64,000 bases of DNA from Heyndrickxia shackletonii (GCF_001420715.1 NZ_LJJC01000004.1:401734-465733), one strand, 5' to 3'. Counted from the first letter of the stretch, positions 36,957-46,580 are shown. A program made the numbers and translations. The notes: generated by a model not told the origin, from the letters alone.

Positions 36957-36978
36957 TTGGGTGCTGTTTAGCACCCAT
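36957..36978 (-). terminator. Terminator of the spore protein gene
   Basis: TGGGTGCT-gttt-AGCACCCA perfect 8-bp stem; on the minus strand it is followed by ATTTTAATT. Confidence 0.7.
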
Positions 36979-36982
36979 TAAA

Positions 36983-37201
36983 TTAATAGTTGAAAATCGT
37001 TGGCTCACTCGCTACATTCGGTGCAAAGTCTGTGTTGATGTCAAATAGATTTTCCATGTATACAAAATTTCCTGTACAAAGATCTCCGGAGCCAGAAATG
37101 ACCTTACTTGAAGTTTCTGGACTTATAAATACCCTGTCGCCAACTCCAGCAACTCCTCCAAAGATTTTATCAATTTGTATTGGCCCTACTACTGCTGGCA
37201 T
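36983..37201 (-). CDS. GerPA/GerPF-type spore germination protein
   Basis: 72 residues from the ATG at 37201, which has AAAAAGGA 9 nt upstream (two earlier ATGs are closer to that site). The start MPAVVGPIQIDKIFGGVAG and the centre ISPETSSKVISGSGDLCTG are typical of the small GerPA/GerPF family, needed for permeability of the spore coat to germinants. It is a stand-alone gene, not part of a gerPABCDEF operon here. Confidence 0.85.
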   Translation of the reverse strand: MPAVVGPIQIDKIFGGVAGVGDRVFISPETSSKVISGSGDLCTGNFVYMENLFDINTDFAPNVASEPTIFNY

Positions 37202-37361
37202 ATTCATCATTCCTTTTTAAAATTGGTATTTTTAGGTAATATCGCTCTTTAAAATTATAAATATCGGATGCTACATCATATGCCTAATTGTAAAATGGTG
37301 TGAAACAGAGGGATAGGTTCCTTTTCCCAGTTACAATGAGAACCGTACTATTATGCCGTTT

Positions 37362-38273
37362 TTATTCCTTCAGACTCTCCTTTAAATCATTCATCATTCT
37401 AGTTCTTTCCTCTTGAGGAACAATTAAATAGTAAATTCCATCGATTCTTTCTCCTTTTCCTTGAACCTCATATTGAATAATATTTTTTTGGCTGTCCCGA
37501 TAATTTTTTTGTATATTCATCATTTCGTCAAAGGTCATGTTTGTCTTAACGTTTTTTCCAAGTGCATGAAGGATATCCGTGATTCTTGTAACGGAGGATA
37601 TGTTTACAGCCTTATGGATGATGGCTGTAATGACCTTGCGTTGCCGTTCATTTCTGCCAAAATCCCCTTTAGGATCTAGATGGCGCATGCGGACATATCC
37701 TAGTGCTTGCGGACCGTTTAGGGTTATTTGCCCTTTTTTATAATGGTAGCCTTTTTTATAATAACCCTCATCATACCAGTCAATATTATTTTGTACGGTA
37801 ATTCCTCCGACCGCATCTACCAGCTCTTTAAGTGCTTTCATATTTACACGAATATAATAATTCATCGGAACACCAACGAAATTTTCAACCGTATCAATAG
37901 ACATTTTTGTACCGCCAAAAGCATAGGCATGGTTTATTTTATCCATTTTTCCGTTGCCAATGATTTCTGTTCTAGTATCACGTGGAATACTTACCATCAC
38001 CATTTTTTCCTTTTTAGGGTTTAAAGTGATAACTATTAGGGTATCTGTTCTTCCAGGATCCCCTTTGCGCTGATCAACCCCCATCAATAAAATCGAAATG
38101 GGTTTTGGATTAGCAGGAATGTTTACCTCAGGGGGCGGCTCTTCATTAACATTAGGTTCATGCATTTGTTCGGCTGTTTTTTTTACCGTATGATAGACGT
38201 AATATGCATATCCACTAATCCCAATTGCCAAAATACCAACAATACTTGCCATAATGATTATTATTTTTTTCAT
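37362..38273 (-). CDS. LytR-CpsA-Psr (LCP) family wall-polymer ligase
   Basis: 303 residues. N-terminal anchor (IIIIMASIVGILAIGISGYA), short proline-rich linker, LCP domain (~75-230): ILLMGVDQRKGDPGRTDTLI, SIPRDTRTEIIGNG, GYVRMRHLDPKGDFGRNERQ with the arginines that bind pyrophosphate. LCP proteins attach teichoic acid or other polymers to peptidoglycan outside the membrane. Probably TagT/U/V-like; which paralog is not decidable. Confidence 0.92.
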   Translation of the reverse strand: MKKIIIIMASIVGILAIGISGYAYYVYHTVKKTAEQMHEPNVNEEPPPEVNIPANPKPISILLMGVDQRKGDPGRTDTLIVITLNPKKEKMVMVSIPRDTRTEIIGNGKMDKINHAYAFGGTKMSIDTVENFVGVPMNYYIRVNMKALKELVDAVGGITVQNNIDWYDEGYYKKGYHYKKGQITLNGPQALGYVRMRHLDPKGDFGRNERQRKVITAIIHKAVNISSVTRITDILHALGKNVKTNMTFDEMMNIQKNYRDSQKNIIQYEVQGKGERIDGIYYLIVPQEERTRMMNDLKESLKE

Positions 38274-38593
38274 CTTATTGCCTCACTTCTACAACAGGCA
38301 TCTATAGCTATATTAAGCTTATTGTTTGTTTAGACAGAAAAAATTAAAAACGTAATTGGATGGTAAGTTCTGTCGGAATAGTTGATTTGTAAAGGTTTAA
38401 ATGGGACGTATACCCATTTTTCATTAAAAAGTGAAACATTAAATTGCGAAAAAACGTCTAAAATGTGATACAACTAAATAGAGATGATGAAGTATCTTTT
38501 CTTAATTATTGATAGTTTTTTTATCAAAAAATTATTATTTTCTTTGTACTGATAGAAAAGATGCCAAAAAGGGAACAAAAGGAGAAACAAAAA
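38274..38593. other. Intergenic region between LCP and DUF1002 genes
   Basis: Divergent promoter region without a gene. TTGCGA-N17-GATACA near 38446-38474 is a possible promoter for the DUF1002 gene. Nothing else stands out. Confidence 0.3.
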
Positions 38594-39517
38594 ATGTTAA
38601 AAATGCTAAGTAGATTTATTCTAGTAGCAATCTTCCTATTAGGAATAGGATTGAATGGTGTGGCAAAAGCATCAAGCAATGACAGTAATGATACTGGTTA
38701 TGATGAAAAATACGGATCGCCTATTGTAGTATATGGGGAAACCTTGACACCTGCTCAGAAGGATGAAATGAGAAAAGTGTTTAATGTGACAGACAGCAGC
38801 CAGGTTAAGGAAATCACTGTTACAGATTCTGACCTTGTCAAATATATTAATGGGGATCCGAACTCCAATTTATATTCTTCCGCAAAAATAACAAGAAAAG
38901 ATAAAGGTAATGGTATCGTTGTCAATATTGTAACTCCGGACAATATTACAAGAGTTACATCTGATATGTATTCGAATGCATTACTTACTGCAGGGGTTGA
39001 GGATGCAACTGTTGATGTGGCTTCACCAATAAAAGTAACTGGTGAATCTGCGCTAGTTGGAATTTATAAGGCCTATGATAAATCTGGAACAACACTGAAC
39101 AAGGATCGTATGGAAGTTGCGAATCAGGAATTAAATCTAGCAACCGATCTTTCGCAAAAAAATGGCTTGGACCAAGATAAAGTAACGCAATTATTAACAG
39201 AGATTAAACAGGAAATTGCGAACCAACACCCTGCTACAAAAGAAGATATTGAGAAGATTGTGGATGATAAATTAAAAACGTTGAAAATTGAACTAAGTCC
39301 TGAGGACCGTCAGCTGCTTATTAAATTATTTGATAAAATGCGTTCACTTAATATTAATTTTGATAATGTAAAAAGCCAGCTCGGAAGCATCACCTCTGAT
39401 ATTAAGAAGAAACTGCAAGAAGCGGCCGGAGATAAAGGCTTTTGGCAAAGTGTCGCCAACTTTTTCAAAAGTTTATTTCAGGCAATAGGAAATTTCTTTA
39501 GCGGACTATTTGGGTAA
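38594..39517 (+). CDS. Exported DUF1002 protein
   Basis: 307 residues from ATG 38594 (AAAAGGAG about 10 nt upstream; earlier in-frame ATG lacks one). Signal peptide ending near GVAKASS. The DUF1002 region spans ~45-250: YGSPIVVYGETLTPAQKDEM, TSDMYSNALLTAGVEDATVD, SPIKVTGESALVGIYKAY. The C-terminus is an amphipathic tail (FFKSLFQAIGNFFSGLFG). The family is common in Firmicutes and uncharacterised. Monocistronic. Confidence 0.85.
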   Translation: MLKMLSRFILVAIFLLGIGLNGVAKASSNDSNDTGYDEKYGSPIVVYGETLTPAQKDEMRKVFNVTDSSQVKEITVTDSDLVKYINGDPNSNLYSSAKITRKDKGNGIVVNIVTPDNITRVTSDMYSNALLTAGVEDATVDVASPIKVTGESALVGIYKAYDKSGTTLNKDRMEVANQELNLATDLSQKNGLDQDKVTQLLTEIKQEIANQHPATKEDIEKIVDDKLKTLKIELSPEDRQLLIKLFDKMRSLNINFDNVKSQLGSITSDIKKKLQEAAGDKGFWQSVANFFKSLFQAIGNFFSGLFG

Positions 39518-39544
39518 ATCGTATTGATTAATATTATGTAGTAT

Positions 39545-39587
39545 AAAAAACTGACTGTTACGTGCTAACAGTCAGTTTTTTATTTTT
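39545..39587 (+). terminator. Terminator of the DUF1002 gene
   Basis: AAAAAACTGACTGTTA / TAACAGTCAGTTTTTT, loop CGTGC, perfect; then ATTTTTTT. Confidence 0.95.
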
Positions 39588-39712
39588 TTAGCGCAAATTT
39601 TTAAAAGAAAATAAGTAATTTTTAGGAATATAAATAGGATATTTTTAATAGATTTTATTGGGTGCAGCAATTTTAAGTTGCTCATAGTTTATATTTCAAA
39701 GGGGGAAATAGT

Positions 39713-41401
39713 TTGAGAAAGAAAAAGACGTTGTTTTCGCTTGCTTCGGTACTATTTGCTGCAATGTTGCTTCTTTCGGGGTGTTTTAGTGGACAAGGAA
39801 ATACCTCACCAAAGCCATCATCTAATGGAAATACGGGAGGAGACAAAAACAATGCTAATGCCGGGCCAAAAATCCTACACCTCAATAATACAGAGGAACC
39901 CGGATCACTTCATCCAGGCACGGCACAAGGTACCCATGACTCCTGGTTATTAGAAGGTCTTTTCGAAGGATTAACAAAGAAAACACCTGAAGGCAAGATT
40001 GAACCTGGTATGGCTGAATCTTGGGATATAAGCAAGGATGGATTAACATGGACCTTCAAATTAAAGGATGGAATGAAATGGTCGAATGGCGATCCAGTTA
40101 CTGCAGGGGACTTTGAGTATGCATGGAAATATGCACTTAACCCAAAGACAGCTTCTGAATATGCCTATCAGCTCTATTATTTAAAAGGCGGGGTAGAGTT
40201 TAACTCAGCTAAAAAGGGAGCCGACTTAAAAGCATTGGAAGATAAGGTTGGAGTCAAAGCGACAGACGACAAGACATTGGTTGTTACACTGGCAGAGCAA
40301 ACTCCATACTTCCTTGATTTAACATCATTTTATACCTATTATCCTGTTGATAAAAAAGTACAAGAACAAAACCCTAAATGGGCTTTAGAAGCTTCCACTT
40401 ATGTTTCAAACGGACCATTTAAATTAGCAGATTGGAAGCATAAAGAAAGCATGAAGCTAGTGAAAAACGAAAATTATTATGATAAGGACAATATCAAGTT
40501 AGACGAAGTGGATTTTGTACAAATTGCCAACGAAAACACAGCATGGCAAATGTATCAGGCAGGGGAATTGGATATGGTGTATCCGCTTCCACAGGATGTT
40601 CAAGGACAATTGATGGCATCTAAAAATCCTGAATTCCACAACGGTCCAGACTTATCCACTTACTATTACAACTTAAATAATAAAGTGAAACCTTTTGACA
40701 ATAAAAAGATTAGAAAAGCGTTAGCGATGGCTATCGATCGTAAAGTCATTGTGCAGGATGTAGCACAAGGCGGACAAAAACCAGCTTATTCTGTCGTTCC
40801 ACCTGGAATCCCTGATGTAAACGGTGATTATCAAGAAAATGGCGGGGATTTATTTAAGGAAGATGTTGCAGAGGCTAAGAAGCTTCTGAAGGAAGGGCTT
40901 GCTGAAGAAGGTTTATCGAAAATGCCTGCCTTTACAATCATGTATAACACAAATGAAGGGCATAAAAAGATCGCAGAAGCCATTCAGGAAATGTGGCGTA
41001 AAAACCTTGGTGTTAATGTAAAAGCGCAAAACGTTGAGTTCCAGGTCAAAATCGACCGCGAACATGCCGGCGATTATCAAATCTCCCGTGCTGGCTGGAT
41101 TGGTGACTATGTGGATCCAATGACATTCATGGATCTATGGGTGTCAAACGGACCATACAATGACGCAAAATGGAGCAATAAAGACTATGATGCTCTCATT
41201 AAAAAAGCGAAAACATCTATGGACCCTGCGACACGCATGACAGCAATGCATGATGCAGAAAAAATCTTAATGGACGAAATGCCAGTTATCCCAATCTATT
41301 TCTACACAAAACCATACGCACTTAAATCTTACGTAACAGGATTCTTTACACCAATTAACCGCTATCCGCAATACATCTACGCAGACATCAACAAGAAATA
41401 A
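39713..41401 (+). CDS. oppA: Oligopeptide-binding lipoprotein OppA
   Basis: 562 residues from TTG with AAGGGGGAAATAG. Lipoprotein signal (FAAMLLLSGCFSG), then an SBP_bac_5 domain: EPGSLHPGTAQGTHDSWLLE near the N-terminus, EGKIEPGMAESWDISKDGLT, and YQISRAGWIGDYVDPMTFMD in the peptide-binding lobe. It binds oligopeptides for import. A hairpin and a repeat element separate it from oppBCDF, a usual way to have more binding protein than membrane components. Confidence 0.93.
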   Translation: MRKKKTLFSLASVLFAAMLLLSGCFSGQGNTSPKPSSNGNTGGDKNNANAGPKILHLNNTEEPGSLHPGTAQGTHDSWLLEGLFEGLTKKTPEGKIEPGMAESWDISKDGLTWTFKLKDGMKWSNGDPVTAGDFEYAWKYALNPKTASEYAYQLYYLKGGVEFNSAKKGADLKALEDKVGVKATDDKTLVVTLAEQTPYFLDLTSFYTYYPVDKKVQEQNPKWALEASTYVSNGPFKLADWKHKESMKLVKNENYYDKDNIKLDEVDFVQIANENTAWQMYQAGELDMVYPLPQDVQGQLMASKNPEFHNGPDLSTYYYNLNNKVKPFDNKKIRKALAMAIDRKVIVQDVAQGGQKPAYSVVPPGIPDVNGDYQENGGDLFKEDVAEAKKLLKEGLAEEGLSKMPAFTIMYNTNEGHKKIAEAIQEMWRKNLGVNVKAQNVEFQVKIDREHAGDYQISRAGWIGDYVDPMTFMDLWVSNGPYNDAKWSNKDYDALIKKAKTSMDPATRMTAMHDAEKILMDEMPVIPIYFYTKPYALKSYVTGFFTPINRYPQYIYADINKK

Positions 41402-41441
41402 GGAGTCATAGGAACTGTCACAGTTATAAATCTTTAACCAG

Positions 41442-41475
41442 GAGGTATGCTCAGGTGGGCATACCCCGCTTTTTC
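41442..41475 (+). terminator. Hairpin after oppA
   Basis: GGTATGC-tcaggtgg-GCATACC perfect 7-bp stem, then CCGCTTTTTC. Likely partial terminator between oppA and oppBCDF. Confidence 0.75.
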
Positions 41476-41489
41476 AACATTATTTTTAT

Positions 41490-41621
41490 AAAGGCTCTAT
41501 TCTCAGACTTTATTTGAACCAAAACCTAATATATTTCCATGGTCATCTTGGAAAAGGATGCTCCGAAACTGGGGAGTAATTAAAATGACGGAAAACAACA
41601 TTTTGAACGAAAACAGCCTTT
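41490..41621. repeat. Dispersed repeat with inverted ends, copy C
   Basis: Starts AAAGGCTCTATTCT and ends GAACGAAAACAGCCTTT. Shares ends and the internal AAAAGGATGCTCCGAAACT with copies A and B. It lies inside the opp operon, between oppA and oppB, co-linear with it. Confidence 0.6.
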
Positions 41622-41692
41622 AACAACATGTAATTGGACGAGCGTATAAAAAACCTATTTGTTTACGCTAAATGAATTGGAGTGAAACACTC

Positions 41693-42622
41693 ATGTTAAG
41701 ATACACATTAAAACGGTTTTTTTGGGCACTGGTTACCATTTGGGCGATTATTACTCTTACCTTTATTATTATGCATAGTATCCCCGGGAACCCTTTTGCC
41801 AAAGAAGGCTCCATGCCAAAAGCTGTCTACGATAATCTTCAGCATCATTATAATTTGGATAAGCCCAAAATTGTACAATATGGGCTATATCTAAAGTCAC
41901 TTATACACTTAGATTTTGGTCCATCCATGAAATCACAATCTATTACCGTAAATGACTATATAAAAAATGGATTTCCAGTCTCCCTTCATCTAGGGCTGCA
42001 GGCAATGGTAATTGCGATTTGCTTCGGATTAATCTTCGGGGTCATTGCATCATTGAATAAAAACAGGTGGCCAGATTATCTTTCTATGATTCTAGCAATC
42101 ATTGGAATTTCCGTCCCAAGCTTTATTCTAGCAACCTTTCTTATTAATTATTTTGCTGTCAAATGGCCCATTTTCCCGGTTGCAACATGGACATCGTGGT
42201 CCCATACAGTGTTGCCATCCCTATCGCTGGCCACCATGCCAATGGCGTATATTGCGCGACTGATGCGTTCCAGCATGATTGAAGTTTTAAGTCAGGACTA
42301 TATTTTAACCGCACAGGCAAAAGGTTTAGGAAGAAGTGTGGTTATCATCAAACATGCAATTCGAAATGCTATTTTACCAGTTGTGACGGTTCTCGGTATA
42401 CTAATTGCCAATATTGTTACGGGAAGCTTTATTATCGAAAATATTTTTGGTATTCCAGGTATGGGGGAAATGTTTGTCAGAGGAATCTCTAATCGGGATT
42501 ATCCAGTCATACTTGGATCAACGGTTTTTTACAGTGTGATCCTCATCTTATTAATTTTCATTGTAGATGTTGCTTACACATGGATTGATCCGAGAATTAA
42601 GGTGACGGGGGAGAGTAAATAA
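41693..42622 (+). CDS. oppB: Oligopeptide ABC permease OppB
   Basis: 309 residues from ATG 41693 (TTGGAGTG upstream); the earlier ATG at 41672 precedes the site. Six membrane helices; N-terminal TLKRFFWALVTIWAIITLTF and IPGNPFAKEG are typical of OppB, and the EAA-like loop is YILTAQAKGLGRSVVIIKHA. Heterodimer with OppC. Overlaps oppC by one base (TAATG). Confidence 0.94.
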   Translation: MLRYTLKRFFWALVTIWAIITLTFIIMHSIPGNPFAKEGSMPKAVYDNLQHHYNLDKPKIVQYGLYLKSLIHLDFGPSMKSQSITVNDYIKNGFPVSLHLGLQAMVIAICFGLIFGVIASLNKNRWPDYLSMILAIIGISVPSFILATFLINYFAVKWPIFPVATWTSWSHTVLPSLSLATMPMAYIARLMRSSMIEVLSQDYILTAQAKGLGRSVVIIKHAIRNAILPVVTVLGILIANIVTGSFIIENIFGIPGMGEMFVRGISNRDYPVILGSTVFYSVILILLIFIVDVAYTWIDPRIKVTGESK

Positions 42623-43548
42623 TGGCAAAGGACTTACATTTAACGGAAGAAATGTTCTTACCAGCAGAGGACAATTATAAAGAAGCGGAAAAAATTGCAC
42701 GTCCCACCATCTCTTATTGGGCAAATGTATGGAGGAGATTGCGTTCCAATAAGCTGGCAATGCTTGGTCTCATCTTGATTGTTTTGCTTGTCATTATGGC
42801 ATGCATTGGTACTCATATTAACGGATATACGTACTATGAACAAGATTTTAAGAAGAGAAATTTACATCCGAATGCGGAGCATTGGTTTGGGACAGATTCA
42901 TTGGGAAGGGATATGTTCACACGGGCATGGTACGGAGCCAGAATATCGTTGTTTATTGGTTTTATGGCGGCATTAATGGATTTTCTGATTGGTGTATTGT
43001 ACGGAGGAATCTCCGCATTAAAAGGCGGCCGCACCGATAATATTATGATGAGAATTGCAGAAGTACTTTATGCGATTCCTTATTTGCTAATGGTTATTCT
43101 AATCATGGTATGGTTTGGGAATAATAGTGGGATTTTCCCAATGATTATTGCCATGACCATCACGGGGTGGATTCCAATGGCACGACTTGTCCGGGGACAA
43201 GTGTTGCAATTGAAAGAATCTGAATATGTTCAGGCTGCCAATGCAGCAGGTGCAAAAACTTCGTGGATTTTACGCAAGCATATGATTCCAAATACGATGG
43301 GACCAATATTAGTTAATATTACCTTGACCGTTCCGACAGCGATTTTTGCTGAAGCGACACTTAGCTTTTTAGGATTAGGAATCCCAGCTCCAAAAGCAAG
43401 TTGGGGGACGATGGCAAATGAAGCACTTAGCAGCATCCTCATCGGCAATTTTTATCAGCTTTTCGTTCCTGCTATCTTAATTTCTATCACCATGTTCGCT
43501 TTTAATGTTTTTGGCGATGGATTACGTGATGCACTAGATCCAAGATGA
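42622..43548 (+). CDS. oppC: Oligopeptide ABC permease OppC
   Basis: 308 residues. N-terminal cytoplasmic tail, then six helices; HWFGTDSLGRDMFTRAWYG and the EAA loop YVQAANAAGAKTSWILRKHM are diagnostic. Forms the peptide channel with OppB. Coupled to oppB by the TAATG overlap. Confidence 0.94.
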   Translation: MAKDLHLTEEMFLPAEDNYKEAEKIARPTISYWANVWRRLRSNKLAMLGLILIVLLVIMACIGTHINGYTYYEQDFKKRNLHPNAEHWFGTDSLGRDMFTRAWYGARISLFIGFMAALMDFLIGVLYGGISALKGGRTDNIMMRIAEVLYAIPYLLMVILIMVWFGNNSGIFPMIIAMTITGWIPMARLVRGQVLQLKESEYVQAANAAGAKTSWILRKHMIPNTMGPILVNITLTVPTAIFAEATLSFLGLGIPAPKASWGTMANEALSSILIGNFYQLFVPAILISITMFAFNVFGDGLRDALDPR

Positions 43549-43636
43549 ATCTGAGCAAGAATTTTTGTATAACGACCTGCTTCATGGACCAACCACTTTT
43601 TACCTAGAAATAATCGGAATTGGAAAGGGAGATAAT

Positions 43637-44632
43637 ATGGGGAATTTATTAGAGGTAAAGGACTTGAATGTTTCATTTCAAACGTATTCGGGTGAAGTGA
43701 AGGCTGTTCGGGGTGTGAATTTTGAAGTCAAAGAAGGAGAAGCAATTGCAATTGTTGGAGAATCGGGCTGCGGAAAGAGTGTTACCGCTAAATCTATTAT
43801 GAAGCTATTACCGACTCCGCCAGCGATTTATAAAAGTGGATCCATCCTTTTTAACGGAAAAGAGCTAATAGGATTACCGGAAAAAGAAATGCAGAAAATT
43901 CGCGGCAATGAAATCAGTATTATTTTTCAGGATCCGATGACCTCCTTAAATCCAACAAGTAAAGTTGGAAATCAAATTATTGAAGCAGTATTAAAGCATA
44001 ATAAGGTTACTAGAAAAGAAGCTTTTCAGATTGCGTTGGAAATGCTGGAGCTGGTAGGCATCCCACAACCTGCAAAAAGAATGAATCAATACCCTCATGA
44101 ATACTCTGGAGGAATGCGGCAGCGTGCCATGATTGCGATGGCTCTTGCCTGTCAGCCTAGACTTTTAATTGCGGACGAGCCTACAACTGCATTGGATGTA
44201 ACGATACAGGCGCAAATATTGGAATTGATGAAACAGCTACAGAAAAAAACAGAAACATCTATTATTCTGATTACCCATGATTTAGGGGTAGTAGCGGAAA
44301 TGTGTGATAGAGTCATTGTCATGTATGCGGGAAAAGTGGTCGAAACGGGTACGGTGCAGGATATTTTTGATAACCCGCAGCATCCTTATACGAAAGGGTT
44401 ATTGAAATCTATCCCCCGCCTTGATATGGACAAGAAGGTGCCGTTAGCGCCCATTATTGGGACACCGCCAGACCTTATCGATCCTCCAAAAGGATGCTCC
44501 TTCTATGCGAGATGTGAAAAGGCAATGAGAGTTTGCAAGGAAAATGAACCAGAGCTTAAAGAAATCGAGACTGGGCAAACTTCGGCATGCTGGCTGCATC
44601 ATTATATGGCGCAGGCTAGTGTTAAAGGATAA
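43637..44632 (+). CDS. oppD: Oligopeptide ABC ATPase OppD
   Basis: 331 residues from ATG 43637 with GGAAAGGGAGATAAT; the frame upstream is not supported. Walker A GESGCGKS, Q-loop FQDPMTSLNP, signature YSGGMRQR, Walker B LLIADEPTT, and a C-terminal oligo_HPY region with a Cys cluster (GCSFYARCEKAMRVC) that may bind Fe-S. Pairs with OppF. Confidence 0.94.
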   Translation: MGNLLEVKDLNVSFQTYSGEVKAVRGVNFEVKEGEAIAIVGESGCGKSVTAKSIMKLLPTPPAIYKSGSILFNGKELIGLPEKEMQKIRGNEISIIFQDPMTSLNPTSKVGNQIIEAVLKHNKVTRKEAFQIALEMLELVGIPQPAKRMNQYPHEYSGGMRQRAMIAMALACQPRLLIADEPTTALDVTIQAQILELMKQLQKKTETSIILITHDLGVVAEMCDRVIVMYAGKVVETGTVQDIFDNPQHPYTKGLLKSIPRLDMDKKVPLAPIIGTPPDLIDPPKGCSFYARCEKAMRVCKENEPELKEIETGQTSACWLHHYMAQASVKG

Positions 44633-44646
44633 AGGAGGGGAAATAT

Positions 44647-45639
44647 ATGGTGAACGAAACGAGTGAAAGCATGGATCATCAGGAAACGGCAGTAAAATCT
44701 CCTCTTGTTGAAGTGAAGGATTTAAAGAAGTATTTTAAAGTTGGAGATAAGCATCTTAAGGCTGTGGACCATTTAAACTTTGACATTTATCCAGGTGAAA
44801 CAGTAGGGCTTGTTGGGGAATCCGGTTGTGGAAAATCTACTGCCGGTAGAACGATGATTCGTTTATACGAGGCTACAGGCGGAGAAGTTCTTTTTAATGG
44901 AAAGAATTTATTTTCTCTTCATCAAAAAGAATTAATGAAGATTCGCCGCGAAATCCAAATGATCTTCCAAGATCCTTATGCTTCCTTAAATCCGCGGATG
45001 ACCGTAGAAGATATTATCGGTGAGCCGCTAACCATTCATGGAATTGTAAAAGGAAAGCAGAAGCATGACAGGATTGTAGAATTATTAGAATTGGTAGGTT
45101 TGAGTCCGGATCATATTAATCGCTTTCCTCATGAATTCAGCGGAGGGCAAAGACAGCGCATTGGGATTGCGCGGGCACTTGCGCTAAATCCGAAATTTAT
45201 CGTCTGTGATGAACCTATTTCAGCCCTTGATGTATCCATTCAAGCACAGGTCGTAAATTTATTGAAAGAGCTGCAGAAGAAGATGGGGCTTACCTATTTA
45301 TTCATTGCCCATGATCTAGCGATGGTAAAATATATTTCTGATCGGATAATTGTGATGTACTTAGGAAATATGATGGAGCTATCGGAAAGTGAAGAGCTAT
45401 ATCGCGACCCTCTCCATCCCTATACAAAAGCGTTACTGTCATCTGTTCCGGTTCCTAATCCAAACCTTCATCGAGAGCGAATTGTCATTTCCGGGGATGT
45501 TCCGAGCCCGATAAATCCGCCAAGCGGTTGCGTCTTCCGAACACGCTGCCCACATGCGATGGATATATGCGCCCAGGCAAAGCCGGAGTGGAAGGAAGCA
45601 AAACCAGGACATTATGTTGCCTGTCATTTATATACATGA
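44647..45639 (+). CDS. oppF: Oligopeptide ABC ATPase OppF
   Basis: 330 residues, ATG after AAAGGAGGGGAAATAT. Walker A GESGCGKST, FQDPYASLNPRMTVEDII, signature FSGGQRQRI, Walker B FIVCDEPISALD, C-terminal GCVFRTRCPHAMDIC. Last gene of oppBCDF. The complex imports peptides, which in Bacillus includes Phr signalling peptides. Confidence 0.94.
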   Translation: MVNETSESMDHQETAVKSPLVEVKDLKKYFKVGDKHLKAVDHLNFDIYPGETVGLVGESGCGKSTAGRTMIRLYEATGGEVLFNGKNLFSLHQKELMKIRREIQMIFQDPYASLNPRMTVEDIIGEPLTIHGIVKGKQKHDRIVELLELVGLSPDHINRFPHEFSGGQRQRIGIARALALNPKFIVCDEPISALDVSIQAQVVNLLKELQKKMGLTYLFIAHDLAMVKYISDRIIVMYLGNMMELSESEELYRDPLHPYTKALLSSVPVPNPNLHRERIVISGDVPSPINPPSGCVFRTRCPHAMDICAQAKPEWKEAKPGHYVACHLYT

Positions 45640-45644
45640 ATCAA

Positions 45645-45680
45645 TCGGGTGGTGGTTACAGCCCGGTTTATTTTTTTTTA
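45645..45680 (+). terminator. Terminator of the opp operon
   Basis: CGGG-tggtggttacag-CCCG hairpin followed by GTTTATTTTTTTT. Confidence 0.7.
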
Positions 45681-45742
45681 TGGATATTTTTATATGTTGT
45701 AGGGGGGAAGTGTGCACGAAAACGTGTGGAGGCGGGGAAAGT

Positions 45743-45820
45743 GTGGAAAAACCAAAGGTTCCTGTGGGATTTTATGAGAAAAGTGATGAAAATGAGGTAA
45801 GAAATGTGGAAATCCTGTAA
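45743..45820 (+). CDS. Possible 25-codon peptide
   Basis: GTG start 10 nt after GGAGG; encodes MEKPKVPVGFYEKSDENEVR followed by NVEIL. Charged, coding-like composition, but no homolog recalled and no other support. The flanking stretch 45700-45835 is strikingly purine-rich with several TGTGG words. Confidence 0.25.
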   Translation: MEKPKVPVGFYEKSDENEVRNVEIL

Positions 45821-45905
45821 AGGTGGGGATAAACAGACTTTCATTATTTAATGCAATATTTCTATGATACAATAAATTAACATCACTAAATTGGAGTGTT
45901 CCTTT

Positions 45906-46565
45906 ATGTGCGGTCGTTACAATCTTTATTCTAGTATTGAAATATTATTGGAGAGATTTGAACTTACGAACATAGATTGGATTGAATTATCTCCCCGTTA
46001 CAATCTTGCGCCGAGTCAGGCTGTCTTAGCTGTGGTCCAAGGGGAACACGGCAATAAGGGTGGCTTTTTAAAATGGGGGCTTGTGCCATCATGGGCCAAT
46101 GATCCGAAGATGGGATATAAGATGATCAATGCACGGGCAGAAACTTTAGCTGAAAAGCCGAGCTTCAAAAAGCTCCTATCTAGAAGAAGATGCATCATAC
46201 CCGCAGATGGTTTTTATGAATGGAAAAAAGATGGAAACACCAAACAGCCCTATCATATACGTTTGAAAAGCGGAGAGCCATTTGCCTTTGCAGGATTATG
46301 GGACCGTTGGGAACGGAATGGAGAAAAGCTGCAAACGTGTACGATTATTACGACAGAAGCAAATCCATTAATGGAAAAAATACATGACCGCATGCCTGTT
46401 ATTTTAACGAAGGAAACAGAAAAAATGTGGCTGGACAGAAACGTAGGGGAAGAAGCGAAAAAGGTTCTTATCCCGTATGATCATCATGAAATGGAAGCAT
46501 ATCCGATTTCCTCCCTTGTGAACAGTCCGAAGAATGATGGAAAAGAATTGATCAATTCATTATAG
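45906..46565 (+). CDS. SRAP-domain abasic-site protein (YedK/HMCES family)
   Basis: 219 residues from ATG 45906. The start is fixed by biology: Cys must be residue 2 (MCGRYNL) because its free amino group and thiol form the thiazolidine crosslink with abasic sites in single-stranded DNA; TTGGAGTG lies at proper spacing. Other hallmarks: LAPSQAVLAVV, INARAETLAEKPSFK, GFYEWKK and the catalytic His in EKIHDRMPVIL. Protects abasic DNA during replication. Followed 15 bp later by the vanZ-like gene. Confidence 0.92.
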   Translation: MCGRYNLYSSIEILLERFELTNIDWIELSPRYNLAPSQAVLAVVQGEHGNKGGFLKWGLVPSWANDPKMGYKMINARAETLAEKPSFKKLLSRRRCIIPADGFYEWKKDGNTKQPYHIRLKSGEPFAFAGLWDRWERNGEKLQTCTIITTEANPLMEKIHDRMPVILTKETEKMWLDRNVGEEAKKVLIPYDHHEMEAYPISSLVNSPKNDGKELINSL

Positions 46566-46580
46566 TAATGAGGTTTTAAA

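Noticed and set aside
45700-45835. Replication origin from TGTGG clusters
   Set aside because: No exact DnaA box, no dnaA/dnaN neighbours and no DNA-unwinding element; reported only as an oddity.
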